DNA of 64,000 nucleotides from JABDMH01 sp965223165 (GTDB taxonomy: Bacteria > Bacteroidota > Bacteroidia > Chitinophagales > Saprospiraceae). Below, piece after piece: positions 26,297-35,861 of the stretch. How positions within the stretch are numbered: position 1 is the first letter of the stretch; each line of letters opens with the position of its first letter. The stretch is from the NCBI GenBank assembly GCA_965223165.1, contig CBDCVQ010000009.1:434001-498000 (forward strand). Reading direction: 5' to 3'. Position numbers and translations under genes: made by a program. The notes below the pieces were generated by a model that saw only the letters and a list, made by a program, of their open reading frames with translations, had not been told where the DNA came from and ran no database searches.

Positions 26297-29050
26297 TCAT
26301 CGCTCCGCCACGATGCTCGGATTGACTGGATATCTGCCAAAGTCCTTACCGTAAATAGCCAGGCCGCCCGTACCATCCACCTGCAGTCGCACGACGACTT
26401 CCCCCTTTTCCTGTGCCTTACGCCACCGGTCGGCCGGCAGGCGCACTTTGACCAAGTAGCCATAGGAGCCGGCCTCACGAAGTTTGCCATCTCTGGGTTG
26501 GTGATGCCATGACAGCACGCCCCGATGATCTGCGGGGTCGTCGGGCAAAATGTGTGTGTCAATCGTCATACCTCCGACCACGATCTTGACGGCGCTGGGA
26601 AACTTGACCTCATCCGTCATGGGATAGGCATTAGGATTCTTGCTGGGCTCGATCTTGCCACCCAGCATGTAGTTGATCTGTCCGGTCTCTCCCGGGTCCC
26701 GATCCTTGGCAAACAGTTCTTTAGCACCCAGCTCGGCCACAAACGTGGCTTGACTCCACTCGGCTTGGCGTATATCTGCCGGTAGGCGAAAGCGAAGGTC
26801 AAAATATCCGCTGCCGCACCCGTTTACCTTCTTGTCAAGTACGCTCCAATGTTTGACACTCCAGGATGCCTGATCATACGCCGTCGGCGAAACGGAAACG
26901 GAGCGGCTATCTCCCGTGGCCCGCTCCCCCTCCACGACGAAGTGGTGGCAATTGCGGTGCAAAATCAGCCCATCCGCATCTTTGAGCACCAGTTGTAGTG
27001 TGGCCAGCCCCGGCTCTGCCGGCATCGGTATCGACAGCGGGGGAAGCGATGATTGCATCCATGGTCTTCCCTGTATCGCCCGTAGATCCTGCCACCACCT
27101 GCGCACCTCTCCCCACTCGTTGTGGCCCACAAGCGTAGCCTCCAAGTGCAGTGCAGTCTGATCCCCCAGGTCACCCGTCATGAAGGAGGCGAAAAGCGGC
27201 AGCGAAACCTGCGCACCGACCCGCACCGTTTCACTGATTTCATTGCCTGTGGAGATGTAGTAGGGGCTGTGCAGGTCACGCAGACTCATGCCGGGAACGA
27301 GGTCTTCGAGGCCGGTAAATTTTTCTGAGCGATCATACCGCCAGTAGCCGTTCCATTCATTGATCACGTCGTGGTGCTCGGTATAGAGCCACCCTCCAAT
27401 CTTGGGATGCATGCGAAACGCATTGATCATTCGGTGGTAGTCAAAGGACCAGTCGACATCACCGGTACTCCCCTGATATCCCCAGACGTTGCCGCACTCG
27501 CTATTGATGTTGGGCTCCGAGCCTTGCACATATCCCTCCTCATAATGAAAGGTGCTCCCGTAGTAGGAGGATCGATCAATCTTGGCCAGGTGATCCTCCC
27601 AGGCGTATCCAGGCAGGTAGCTATGCCAGGAATTAATGTCGGTCACGGTGTGTCCTCGCCCGCAACAGATGGAATTATCTTCGACTAGGCGACTGGGATC
27701 TAAAGACTTGGTCAGGTGATACATGGACGTTACCCATCGCTGCGTGGCTGGCAGGTAGCGTCTCTCCGGTTGATCCTCGGAGGAAACAGTACTCATCAAC
27801 CCCCACGTCTCGTTAAAGATCACCCAAGAGAAGATACTGGGATGATTGTAGTCTCGCTCGATCATTTCGCGAAGCGTATAGGTAGATTCTTCCTGCATCG
27901 CTCGATTGGGCTCTCCCCAGCTATTGGGCAGGTCAGCCATGACAAGAAGACCTAATTTATCGGCCCAGTAGAGCTTACGGGGGATGTCTATCTTGATATG
28001 CGTCCGGATGCCATTGAGCCCAATATCCAAGCTGCGCTGTATCTCCTCTCGCATAAACCGGTCACTGGGAAAAGTGTAGAAGCCCTCCGGATGGTAGGAC
28101 TGGTCAAGTGCCATCTGGAGATATATCGGCTCGTTGTTCAGCGCGATGTAGGGAAAGCTGGTGCCGGGAAGATGGGTGACCGATATCTTGCGCATGCCAA
28201 AGTAGGTGCGCACCTCGTCCTCACCCGCCCGAAGGGTCACATCGTAGAGGTGCGGATCGTCCAGGGTCCACCAACGAGCATCCGGGATGGCTAGCTTGAG
28301 AGTCACTTTTTTTAGTCCCGCCTTAATCTCGGTCGATCCGACCAGCGACTGCTGATCGTCGGCCACGGTTATCTCCAGGGGTACGTCCGCCTGGGCCTCC
28401 GTAGGCAAATAGCAGGTGATATCCACCGTACCGGCGTCAATATCCGGCGTGCAATGGGCCGTCTCCAGATAGGTGTCTGCCCGGGCCTCCAGATAGACGG
28501 TCTGCCAAATGCCTCTGGCATTGCCATATCCCTGCTTGCCATATAGCGTGTGCATACGCCGAACATCGTCGACCCTACACACCAGCGTATGAGTCTCGCC
28601 CGGCCGGGCTACATCACTGAGCTCAAAGGTGAAGGGGATATAGCCGCCTTCGTGACTGCCCAGTCGGTGGCCATCCAACCAGACGGTGGTATGCCAGTCG
28701 CTCGCGCCCAGTGTCAGAAATATGCGCTTGCCAGACCAACTCTGGGGGATCGTGATCGATCGTCGATACCAACCGACGTCCGCCTCATCTGCGATACCCG
28801 ACAAGGGCGAGCCCCATGGGAAAGGGACTGTGATCTGCTGAGGAAAGTCGGTATTGCCATCACTCCACTGCGCCCGAATTCCTTCGTCCAGCGAATCGAA
28901 ACGGAAGTCCCAGAGGCCGTTTAGGTTGAGCCAATCGGCCCGATGCCAATCCGGCCGCGGATGCTCCGAAAGAGGAATGTCCTGACCGCGAACGCAGACA
29001 AGGCTCATAAACACGATCAGGGATACTGTCAGGGGCTTAATCGATTTCAT
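26297..29050 (-). CDS. Glycoside hydrolase family 2 enzyme (beta-galactosidase/glucuronidase type)
   Basis: 917 residues with a signal peptide (MKSIKPLTVSLIVFMSLVCV). The N-terminal sugar-binding jelly roll has WLNLNGLWDFRFD and IFLTLGASDWHTTVWLDG. It is followed by an immunoglobulin-like sandwich (about 205-290) and a TIM barrel. The barrel carries the family acid/base in VIFNETWG (glutamate about residue 414) and the nucleophile in NSECGNVWG (glutamate about 518). About 300 extra C-terminal residues (from about 620) contain beta-rich domains. Retaining exo-glycosidase acting on beta-linked galactose, glucuronic acid or similar; exact sugar cannot be told. There is no adjacent SusCD pair, so it is not a classical polysaccharide locus. 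Confidence 0.93.
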   Translation of the reverse strand: MKSIKPLTVSLIVFMSLVCVRGQDIPLSEHPRPDWHRADWLNLNGLWDFRFDSLDEGIRAQWSDGNTDFPQQITVPFPWGSPLSGIADEADVGWYRRSITIPQSWSGKRIFLTLGASDWHTTVWLDGHRLGSHEGGYIPFTFELSDVARPGETHTLVCRVDDVRRMHTLYGKQGYGNARGIWQTVYLEARADTYLETAHCTPDIDAGTVDITCYLPTEAQADVPLEITVADDQQSLVGSTEIKAGLKKVTLKLAIPDARWWTLDDPHLYDVTLRAGEDEVRTYFGMRKISVTHLPGTSFPYIALNNEPIYLQMALDQSYHPEGFYTFPSDRFMREEIQRSLDIGLNGIRTHIKIDIPRKLYWADKLGLLVMADLPNSWGEPNRAMQEESTYTLREMIERDYNHPSIFSWVIFNETWGLMSTVSSEDQPERRYLPATQRWVTSMYHLTKSLDPSRLVEDNSICCGRGHTVTDINSWHSYLPGYAWEDHLAKIDRSSYYGSTFHYEEGYVQGSEPNINSECGNVWGYQGSTGDVDWSFDYHRMINAFRMHPKIGGWLYTEHHDVINEWNGYWRYDRSEKFTGLEDLVPGMSLRDLHSPYYISTGNEISETVRVGAQVSLPLFASFMTGDLGDQTALHLEATLVGHNEWGEVRRWWQDLRAIQGRPWMQSSLPPLSIPMPAEPGLATLQLVLKDADGLILHRNCHHFVVEGERATGDSRSVSVSPTAYDQASWSVKHWSVLDKKVNGCGSGYFDLRFRLPADIRQAEWSQATFVAELGAKELFAKDRDPGETGQINYMLGGKIEPSKNPNAYPMTDEVKFPSAVKIVVGGMTIDTHILPDDPADHRGVLSWHHQPRDGKLREAGSYGYLVKVRLPADRWRKAQEKGEVVVRLQVDGTGGLAIYGKDFGRYPVNPSIVAER

Positions 29051-29205
29051 CCAATCAATTTAGCGAGACTTTTGCATTCGAGCCTTGTCTTGGGCAGGCC
29101 AGCAACACCACAAGCTCGGTGGAATGACGACGCTCACGCCAAATCGGGGTTTGGTTGCAGCACATACCAATGGCTGAGTTTCCTTGCATACAGCACCAAA
29201 TCGGT

Positions 29206-30300
29206 CTAGACCATGCGCTTAAACAGACGAATGTCGACGCGGCGATTTCTCTTTCTCCCCTCCGGTGTGCTGTTGTCTGCCACGGGGAAACGTTCGCCGA
29301 TGCCCTTCACATGCAGGCGTTTGCGCGCGATCCCCTGAGTCACGAGGTAGTCGGCCACCGCAGCCGCGCGCTTGAGCGAAAGTCGTTTATTGACCTCCTC
29401 GCTGCCGGCGCTGTCCGTATGCCCTTCGATGTCCAGATCCATTTCCGGATTCTCACGCAACAAATGCACTAATTTTTGCAACTCCGGATGAGATGCTTGC
29501 AGCAGCAGATCGCTGCCCGACTGAAATTCGACGTCCTTCAGCGTGCGCACTTCGCCCTTGATCAGACGCTGCTTTAGGGACGGCGAAAAGGCCAAGCCTT
29601 CGAGAGAGGGGGTAAACTCTAATCGTTTGAAACAAATCTCCTGCCGGTTATTATACCGGCCCGTGGCGGCAGTCACCCCCCAGAAGACCTTTGGGCTGCC
29701 CTGAAACACCTCCTGAACGAGATCGATGCGGTGCGCAATGACCTGCTGACCGTCCAGTGACATCTGGAGTAGATGCCGGTCTGCATCCCAGCGGATATGA
29801 ACTTTGTGCAATAGACAATCCTCCACATTTTTGATCTTGATAGGACCCACCAGATTGTAGTGATGGTGGACGAACCCGTCCTGTAGCAGGGCCACGTGAT
29901 CCTCTATGGGGTCTGCCAGGTGGTCATTTTCCCAGGTATCGATCTCAATACCCAGCGAAGGCTGCAATCCCGCAAACCCCATCCCTTCGCCACTATATCC
30001 CGTCAGTCCCTGATAGGGCGAAAAGACAAATACGATGCCGTCGGCTCCGATCTCATCCTGACAGCCGAACATCATCTCTAGCTCCATAGCGAAAGAACCG
30101 CCGATATCAATGGCCTCCTCAAACCAGATCGCCCCATTTGACCAATCCATGGGATAGGTCAGACGAAAGCAGTCCTCCCCCAGCCGGCCGGCATGCCCGG
30201 TGACGACGAAGTCATCCAAATCAACCTCCTGGCCCTCGGCAACACCGATCAAACCAGCGCCCAAAAGACAAAGGGCGAGCAGATGGAATTTTAAACTCAT
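29206..30300 (-). CDS. L-type lectin-like domain fused to OmpA-like domain
   Basis: 364 residues with a signal peptide (MSLKFHLLALCLLGAGLIGVA). Residues about 25-230 look like a legume/L-type lectin fold: GSFAMELEMMFGCQ, GADGIVFVFSPYQG, PSLGIEIDTWEN, HVALLQDG and WGVTAATGRYNN, matching the usual carbohydrate-site pattern. Residues about 245-364 are an OmpA-like peptidoglycan-binding domain with IEGHTDSAGSEEVNKRLSLKRA and GERFPVADNSTPEGRKRNRRVDI. A lectin tethered to peptidoglycan would face the periplasm or lie between wall and outer membrane. The combination is uncommon but known in Bacteroidota. Gene stands 155 bp upstream of the GH2 gene, same strand. Confidence 0.9.
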   Translation of the reverse strand: MSLKFHLLALCLLGAGLIGVAEGQEVDLDDFVVTGHAGRLGEDCFRLTYPMDWSNGAIWFEEAIDIGGSFAMELEMMFGCQDEIGADGIVFVFSPYQGLTGYSGEGMGFAGLQPSLGIEIDTWENDHLADPIEDHVALLQDGFVHHHYNLVGPIKIKNVEDCLLHKVHIRWDADRHLLQMSLDGQQVIAHRIDLVQEVFQGSPKVFWGVTAATGRYNNRQEICFKRLEFTPSLEGLAFSPSLKQRLIKGEVRTLKDVEFQSGSDLLLQASHPELQKLVHLLRENPEMDLDIEGHTDSAGSEEVNKRLSLKRAAAVADYLVTQGIARKRLHVKGIGERFPVADNSTPEGRKRNRRVDIRLFKRMV

Positions 30301-30566
30301 TTGTTTCGTTCTACAGATGAACTGTCCAAAGAGGCTGTCTAGCGTAGTCAGGGCTCAAAAGCCGGCAAAGGACCGCTCTTTGCAAAAGTTATGATGTATC
30401 AGGATCACATGCAATTAATCTTTGGATAATCTAACCCTATCTCCGGTCGGGCGGCATCCACGTCTCCTCCCACACTCAGCACAAGCTAAATGAAGGGCTT
30501 TACAAGTTCAGAACTACCTATATTAGGAGTGCCGACCTCGGGCCACGATGCGATACCACTGTTAGG

Positions 30567-31583
30567 ATGCTAAGAAAGTTCATTATCCCGCTCTGCATGT
30601 GTCTGCCAGCATTCGTCTGGTCGCAAGAAGACACAATCAAGAAGAAGAAATCGACCCTGTTTGATGTCTTGCACGAACGGGGCATTGAGCAGGCGGTGAT
30701 GAAGATCAGCCTGGATACTTTGATCGCCAATAAGCTCACGCCCGACGAAACGAATGGCAAGCTTATATTTGACTTGAAGGGAGGTGGCAAACTGGCCTTG
30801 GAAGTGGAGGTGCAAGCCCGCGGCAAGTTTCGGCGGATGAAGTGTGACTTTCCACCGCTTCGACTGGATTTTGACAAAAGTGATCTGAAAGATCTGGGCC
30901 TGAAGCGAAACGACAAATACAAGCTAGTGACCCACTGCGTTTCCGAAGGCGAAGGCGACCGCATCTTGCTTAAAGAATATTTGGCCTACCAACTATACCA
31001 ACTGGTGACACCCAACAGCTTTCGGACGATTTTATTTCCCATAGAATATCTCGACACGACCAGCGGCCAATCCCTCAAGACGATGGCATTCATGATCGAA
31101 GATGAAGATCAACTTGCCGACCGATTAGGCGGGGATATTTGCGATTGCCTCGGCCGGGAATACACGGATATTGACCCGCTGGCCTTTGAACATCTTGCGC
31201 TATTCCAATACATGATCGGCAATGCGGACATGGATTTTAAGGCCCTGCGAAATCTAAAGCTGGTCCAAATCGACTCACTCACGCCTATGACACCGGTAGC
31301 CTTCGACTTTGACTTCTCATGTTTTGTGCATCCTCCTTATGCTTATCAAGGGGTGCAGGACCTACGTACGCTAAAGCGGGACTACTTAGGATATGAAGGC
31401 AATAGACATCTGCTGAAGGAGGTGTGCCAGACTTTTCTTGACCGCAAAGATGCCGTGCTGGATTACATTAAGGAGTTTGATCTCATCCCTGCCTACGAGC
31501 GCCGGGAGTGCCTCAACTACGTAAAGGACTTCTACCGGCTGATCGAGAGTCGAAGATTTGTCGTGGAGTATGGCGTGAAGTGA
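30567..31583 (+). CDS. Exported protein, distant CotH-kinase-like (paralogue 1)
   Basis: 338 residues with a signal peptide (MLRKFIIPLCMCLPAFVWSQ). I found no exact family name. The layout is that of CotH-like kinases: a QARGKFRRMKCDFPPLRLDF strand pair, KYKLVTHC followed by a helix (LLKEYLAYQLYQLV), a FMIEDEDQLADRLGG segment, FQYMIGNADMD, NLKLVQI and FDFDFSCFV. The N-x-D and D-F-D groups sit where CotH proteins hold nucleotide-metal residues, so this is an inference from motif spacing. It is clearly a paralogue of the gene at 34777-35844, which shares LKEYL/LREYL, IEDEDQLADRLGG/IEDEDELAERLGG and the DFDF motif. Stands alone between two minus-strand genes. Might modify exported proteins; not shown. 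Confidence 0.85.
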   Translation: MLRKFIIPLCMCLPAFVWSQEDTIKKKKSTLFDVLHERGIEQAVMKISLDTLIANKLTPDETNGKLIFDLKGGGKLALEVEVQARGKFRRMKCDFPPLRLDFDKSDLKDLGLKRNDKYKLVTHCVSEGEGDRILLKEYLAYQLYQLVTPNSFRTILFPIEYLDTTSGQSLKTMAFMIEDEDQLADRLGGDICDCLGREYTDIDPLAFEHLALFQYMIGNADMDFKALRNLKLVQIDSLTPMTPVAFDFDFSCFVHPPYAYQGVQDLRTLKRDYLGYEGNRHLLKEVCQTFLDRKDAVLDYIKEFDLIPAYERRECLNYVKDFYRLIESRRFVVEYGVK

Positions 31584-31621
31584 CCCGCCCCGCTGGATGC
31601 AAGCTAATCGAGGGGATTGAG

Positions 31622-32446
31622 TCAGCCCGGCAACCACGCCACGACCCTTAGTGGCCCACCGCTGCCTCCTTTGATCTTCATCGGAAGGGCGACAATCCGA
31701 AAGTCCTTGGCTGGGAGCTGATCCAGATTCATTAGGTTTTCAAATCCAGCGATGTTCTTCTCGTACAAAATTTGGTGACTTTCAAACAGGGTGGATTGTC
31801 CGTAGTCAATGCTCGGGGTATCCAATCCGATCGCATGGATGTCCCGGTGGGCCACCAACCAGCGAGCCGCGTCGGGATCAATGCCCGGAAAATGAAGCTT
31901 GGGTACAGCATCCGGACCACGCTCAGCCGTGCCCATGTACTTTTCTCTGTCCGGCCAATAACGTTCATAGCCGGTCTTGATCAGCACAATGATACCCTCG
32001 GGCAGCTCCCCATGGACCGCCTCCCAACCGGTAAAATCCGAGACACCTACTTGATAGTCCGGGTCTTCCAGCGCACGGTCCGACACATCGATCAAGACAG
32101 CGGGGCCGATCAGCCGATCGACGGGTATCTCATCCATGGCCCACTTGCCCTCGGCAAAGTGCATGGGTGCGTCCAGGTGTGTCCCTCCATGCTCAGCCAG
32201 GCAAAACTCAAAGGCACTGTAAAAGTATCCGCCCTCTGCTTCGCCCACAAAAACGGTGTCCAGCCGAAAGGACGATGCGGTAGGCCAAAAGACGGTCTGG
32301 TCATCAAAGGGGTGGCTGAGATCAATCCAGCGACCCGACCAGGGATCCGACGGCGTGACTTCAGCCGGGCCCGAGCTGCATCCAGGCAAAAGATTTAGAA
32401 TCGCCAGGAGGAGGATGCTATAAGTCCATTGACACTTTACTAGCAT
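31622..32446 (-). CDS. Cyclase-family (kynurenine formamidase-like) lipoprotein
   Basis: 274 residues from ATG 32446-32444, with signal MLVKCQWTYSILLLAILNLL and a lipobox PGC. The core is a metal-dependent cyclase-family hydrolase: WIDLSHPFDDQTVFWP near the start, the zinc-binding motif HGGTHLDAPMHF near residues 80-91, and LIKTGYERYWP, IHAIGLDTPSID, ALPMKIKGGSGGPLRVVA towards the end. Relatives hydrolyse formylkynurenine or related amide/ester bonds; membrane-anchored members are common in Bacteroidota but poorly studied. Convergent with the CotH-like gene (38 bp apart). Substrate not assigned. Confidence 0.92.
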   Translation of the reverse strand: MLVKCQWTYSILLLAILNLLPGCSSGPAEVTPSDPWSGRWIDLSHPFDDQTVFWPTASSFRLDTVFVGEAEGGYFYSAFEFCLAEHGGTHLDAPMHFAEGKWAMDEIPVDRLIGPAVLIDVSDRALEDPDYQVGVSDFTGWEAVHGELPEGIIVLIKTGYERYWPDREKYMGTAERGPDAVPKLHFPGIDPDAARWLVAHRDIHAIGLDTPSIDYGQSTLFESHQILYEKNIAGFENLMNLDQLPAKDFRIVALPMKIKGGSGGPLRVVAWLPG

Positions 32447-32594
32447 ATGGGCATGTTTTGATTTTCTTGGGCACTTAATGGCCAATTACCGACATCTTGT
32501 GCTGGCTTGACCACGGCGGTCCGAGCAAAAAAATAATCAATAACTTCAGCTCCCGCAATGGATTCTTCCTAGCTCACAAACACAGGACACCATA

Positions 32595-34067
32595 ATGACA
32601 AGCAGACAATACTCCTCCCCTAGCCCATCTTCGTTCGGCAGCATCTACCTCCCCGGTCGCCTCTCGCTGTATTTGCTGGCGGGGTTATTGTGGTTCAGTT
32701 GCCGACAGGCCAGCAACCCCGCAGCCATTCCGCTGACAGCCCTGCAGACCTACGTGGCCCAACCCGATACGGCCTTCCAATGGGAAGTGGTACAGACGAT
32801 TCCTGCTGAAGATCATGATGCCTATATCATCAAGATGGTCTCTCAGCGCTGGATGACGACATCGGAGGTCGAAGATCCGGTCTGGTGGCATTGGCTTAGC
32901 GTGGTCGTGCCGCACGAGGTCGAGTCCAGTACCGGGCTGATGTGGATCGGTGGTGGCAGCCGCGAAAGAGAGATGCCCACCGAAGCGCCCGGGCTGATCG
33001 TCCAGGCGGCCCTGGCCACCAAGACCGTGGCTGCGGAAATTCACAACATCCCCAATCAGCCGACGGTCTTCGTAGGCGATGACTATGGACCTCGGGTCGA
33101 AGACGAATTGATCGCCTACGGCTGGAGACAATACCTGGAGGGCGGTGCCAAGTCGGAGGATGACATCTGGCTAGCCCGACTACCCATGACTAAGGCCGTC
33201 GTACGGGGTATGGATGTCGTCTCTGCTTTCACGGGCGACCAGACCTCCGTCCGGGTGGACAGCTTTACCGTGGCTGGGGGCTCCAAGCGAGGCTGGACGA
33301 CCTGGACTACGGCCGTCGTGGACGATCGGGTGGCAGCTATCGTCCCTGTGGTGATCGACATGCTCAATGTTATTCCCTCTTTTCAGCATCATTGGCGGGT
33401 GTACGGTTTTTGGGCCCCAGCGGTCGATGACTACGTGCAGGAAGGCATTATGCAATGGCAGGGAAGACCCGAGTACCAGTCCCTGGTGGCACTGACCGAA
33501 CCCTACTCCTATCGCGAACAATTGACCATGCCCAAACTGCTGATCAACGCCACGGGAGATCAATTCTTTCTGCCTGATAGCTGGCAGTTCTACTGGGCCG
33601 GGCTCAAGGATGAAAAGCATCTGCGCTATGTACCCAACGGGGATCACTCTCTACGGGGTACGGATGCCGTGGAGAGCCTCATCGCCTTTCACCACTCGGT
33701 GGTCAACCGATCCGAGCGGCCCACCTTCGACTGGAAGGCAACGGGCGACCGAATCGAATTGACGACCGGCCACCCGACGCCGGATTCCATCTTCTTGTGG
33801 CAGGCGAGCAATGGGGAGACCAGAGATTTTCGGGTAGAGACGATTGGTCGCACCTGGGAACGTCAGTCTATTGCCATCGCGGAAGGTGGCTCGTATGAGC
33901 TATCGATCGAAGCCCCGGCCAGCGGATGGTCAGCCTTTTTCGGCGAGTTGGTCTACCTCGGTGATGCCGGCCTCCCCCTGAAGCTTACCACTGGAGTGGT
34001 GGTGGTCCCGGATTCGGTGCCGTATCCACCTTTTGTCGCCGATGGTCCACCAGCCGTTGCCCAGTAG
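32595..34067 (+). CDS. PhoPQ-activated pathogenicity-related (PqaA-type) lipoprotein
   Basis: 490 residues; a hydrophobic segment (YLLAGLLWFSC) ends in a likely lipobox cysteine. The body is an alpha/beta-hydrolase-like domain as in PqaA proteins: WWHWLSVVVPHEV, LMWIGGGSRE, DVVSAFTG, the nucleophile elbow AGGSKRGWTTW (serine near residue 230), PVVIDMLNVIPSFQHHWRVYG and PNGDHSLRGTDAV with the candidate histidine. The acidic residue is probably in NATGDQFFLPDS. Named after a PhoPQ-activated Salmonella gene; enzymatic role unproven. Divergent from the cyclase gene (148 bp). Confidence 0.92.
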   Translation: MTSRQYSSPSPSSFGSIYLPGRLSLYLLAGLLWFSCRQASNPAAIPLTALQTYVAQPDTAFQWEVVQTIPAEDHDAYIIKMVSQRWMTTSEVEDPVWWHWLSVVVPHEVESSTGLMWIGGGSREREMPTEAPGLIVQAALATKTVAAEIHNIPNQPTVFVGDDYGPRVEDELIAYGWRQYLEGGAKSEDDIWLARLPMTKAVVRGMDVVSAFTGDQTSVRVDSFTVAGGSKRGWTTWTTAVVDDRVAAIVPVVIDMLNVIPSFQHHWRVYGFWAPAVDDYVQEGIMQWQGRPEYQSLVALTEPYSYREQLTMPKLLINATGDQFFLPDSWQFYWAGLKDEKHLRYVPNGDHSLRGTDAVESLIAFHHSVVNRSERPTFDWKATGDRIELTTGHPTPDSIFLWQASNGETRDFRVETIGRTWERQSIAIAEGGSYELSIEAPASGWSAFFGELVYLGDAGLPLKLTTGVVVVPDSVPYPPFVADGPPAVAQ

Positions 34068-34114
34068 GGTCCTGGTCACAGCACCTCCAAGCTAAGGATG
34101 GTCAGCCTAGATGA

Positions 34115-34534
34115 CTAATCGTCTCGGCCAAGTACCCAACCCACCAAGGCTCCGGCAATGCCAAATCGGATCGCATACGTCACCGCTCCAAAGGCGACGC
34201 CGCTGAGGGATGTCAAGGTACTCTGCGCATGGATGAGCAGCCCCGTCGCCAGCCCGATCAAGAGGCCCAACAAGGCCCCAGCCTTGGCGCCTCCAGCCAC
34301 GGTCTTGATTCCTGCCCAACGACCGAAAATATAGGTCAATAGAAATCCAAAGATCACCTCCATGAGAATGATCAACGGAAAATCGACCGCATCTCTGGCT
34401 ACACTAGCCGCGCCATCTCCGTCCGAGAACAATGGCATACTTTCGTGAAAGAGGACCACATAGATGAGGTATCCCGATACAAATAATCCGAGGGCGCCAG
34501 CCAGGGTACCCAACAGTGTCTGTTGTGTGTTCAT
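34115..34534 (-). CDS. Small integral membrane protein, four helices
   Basis: 139 residues, almost wholly hydrophobic, with four likely membrane helices (residues about 7-30, 50-70, 83-103 and 110-133) and glycine/alanine-rich packing (GGAKAGALLGLLIGLATGLL). No signal lipobox and no motif that I recognise; it has the look of a small DUF1761-like membrane protein but that is not certain. Start ATG 34534-34532. Convergent with the PqaA-type gene (47 bp). Confidence 0.75.
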   Translation of the reverse strand: MNTQQTLLGTLAGALGLFVSGYLIYVVLFHESMPLFSDGDGAASVARDAVDFPLIILMEVIFGFLLTYIFGRWAGIKTVAGGAKAGALLGLLIGLATGLLIHAQSTLTSLSGVAFGAVTYAIRFGIAGALVGWVLGRDD

Positions 34535-34776
34535 TTTGTCTTGATTTTTTGGTTTATATCTAAAGAAACGAAATTCTATTCCGACAAGCCCTCATTCGGC
34601 GATATTTGTCCCTGCTATCCTAAGGCAGATAGGGCGCACTCCATTGTTTGCTCTGCCACAAATCCGTACCTTGAGAGAAGCTTTCAGGTGTCGAGACAAG
34701 ATCTGTCCACCTGGGCTAACGTTTAATCACCAACTGAGCCAGCATACGGAAGTTATTCACACTCAACTACGAAGAG

Positions 34777-35844
34777 ATGAGTAAGACAAAGAAACTCCGA
34801 CTCGCCCCAGTCATTCTCTGGATCGGACTCTTGACCTCCCCCGCTTTGGCACAAGATGCGGCGACCGCTGCCGGACCGAGCCTGTTTGAGACCTTGCAGC
34901 GTAGCGACGTACTGCAGATGACCCTGATCACAGACCAGAAGAAGCTGATTCGCGAAAAGGAGGCCGAGGAATATCAGCCGGCCACCTTGCAATACCAAGA
35001 TGCTAACGGTAAACCAGTGGTCCGGGAGATCGAGGTCAAAACCCGGGGCAACATGCGCCTCAAGACATGCTACTACCCGCCTCTTCGCATCAAGATATCG
35101 AAGGACGATGTCAAAACTGAGGGCCTGAAGCCACTGCGCAAACTGAAGCTGGTCGTCGGATGCAAGCCCGGTAGCGAATACGAGCAACTCGTCCTGCGGG
35201 AATACTTGACCTACCGCATCAACAATTTGTTGACCGACCAGAGCTTCCAAGTGCAGCTCGTCTCCCTCCAGATGCTAGACTCCGAAGAAAAGGAGAAGCC
35301 CCGGGAAACGCTGGCTTTCATCATTGAAGACGAAGACGAACTAGCCGAACGCCTGGGCGGACAGATGATTGAGCCTTCCAGCATGTCACGCAATGCCCTT
35401 GAAAAGGGCTCCTATGATCTGCTCTCCCTGTTTCAATTTGTCGTAGGCAATACGGATTGGTTTGTCCTCAATAGTCACAACACCAAGTTTGTGCGCACGC
35501 ACGATCCGCCCAGTATCATCCCTATCGCCTACGACTTCGACTTTGCTGGGCTAGTCAACTCGCCGTACGCCGTGCCAAATGACAAAATGCCTATCAAATC
35601 GGTGACCGAACGATTTTACATCGGTGCCTGCCGCGACGAAGCCGAATACAAAATGGCGGTCGAACATGTGCTCTCGAAGAAAGCAGAGATCATGGCGCTG
35701 GCCGATGAGGTGGACTCGCTTTCGGATCGATCCCGCGACTATGTGATCAAATACCTGACGAAGTCCTTTGACATTCTCGAAAATCCCAAGATGAGAAAGC
35801 GTGAGTTTAAGCGGGGTTGCGATTGGACGCCGGGATTGAAGTGA
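34777..35844 (+). CDS. Exported protein, distant CotH-kinase-like (paralogue 2)
   Basis: 355 residues with a signal peptide (MSKTKKLRLAP...SPALAQ). It aligns along its length with the protein at 30567-31583: KTRGNMRLKTCYYPPLRIKI, LKLVVGC, VLREYLTYRINNLL, IEDEDELAERLGG, LFQFVVGNTDW, NTKFVRT and PIAYDFDFAGLVNSPYA. The NTDW...N and YDFDF arrangement is like the metal/nucleotide region of CotH kinases, more recognisably here than in paralogue 1. GAAGAG precedes the start. A tandem repeat begins right after its stop. The four genes between the two paralogues are unrelated, so this is a dispersed duplication. Function not assigned. Confidence 0.85.
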   Translation: MSKTKKLRLAPVILWIGLLTSPALAQDAATAAGPSLFETLQRSDVLQMTLITDQKKLIREKEAEEYQPATLQYQDANGKPVVREIEVKTRGNMRLKTCYYPPLRIKISKDDVKTEGLKPLRKLKLVVGCKPGSEYEQLVLREYLTYRINNLLTDQSFQVQLVSLQMLDSEEKEKPRETLAFIIEDEDELAERLGGQMIEPSSMSRNALEKGSYDLLSLFQFVVGNTDWFVLNSHNTKFVRTHDPPSIIPIAYDFDFAGLVNSPYAVPNDKMPIKSVTERFYIGACRDEAEYKMAVEHVLSKKAEIMALADEVDSLSDRSRDYVIKYLTKSFDILENPKMRKREFKRGCDWTPGLK

Positions 35845-35861
35845 GAGTGCGGTTGAGTTTG

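Noticed and set aside
25759..26562. A 267-residue protein starting at 26562 on the minus strand
   Set aside because: The first ~115 residues are shadow sequence of the GH2 gene's 3' end and intergenic DNA. Only the part with the lipobox and HELGH is protein-like.
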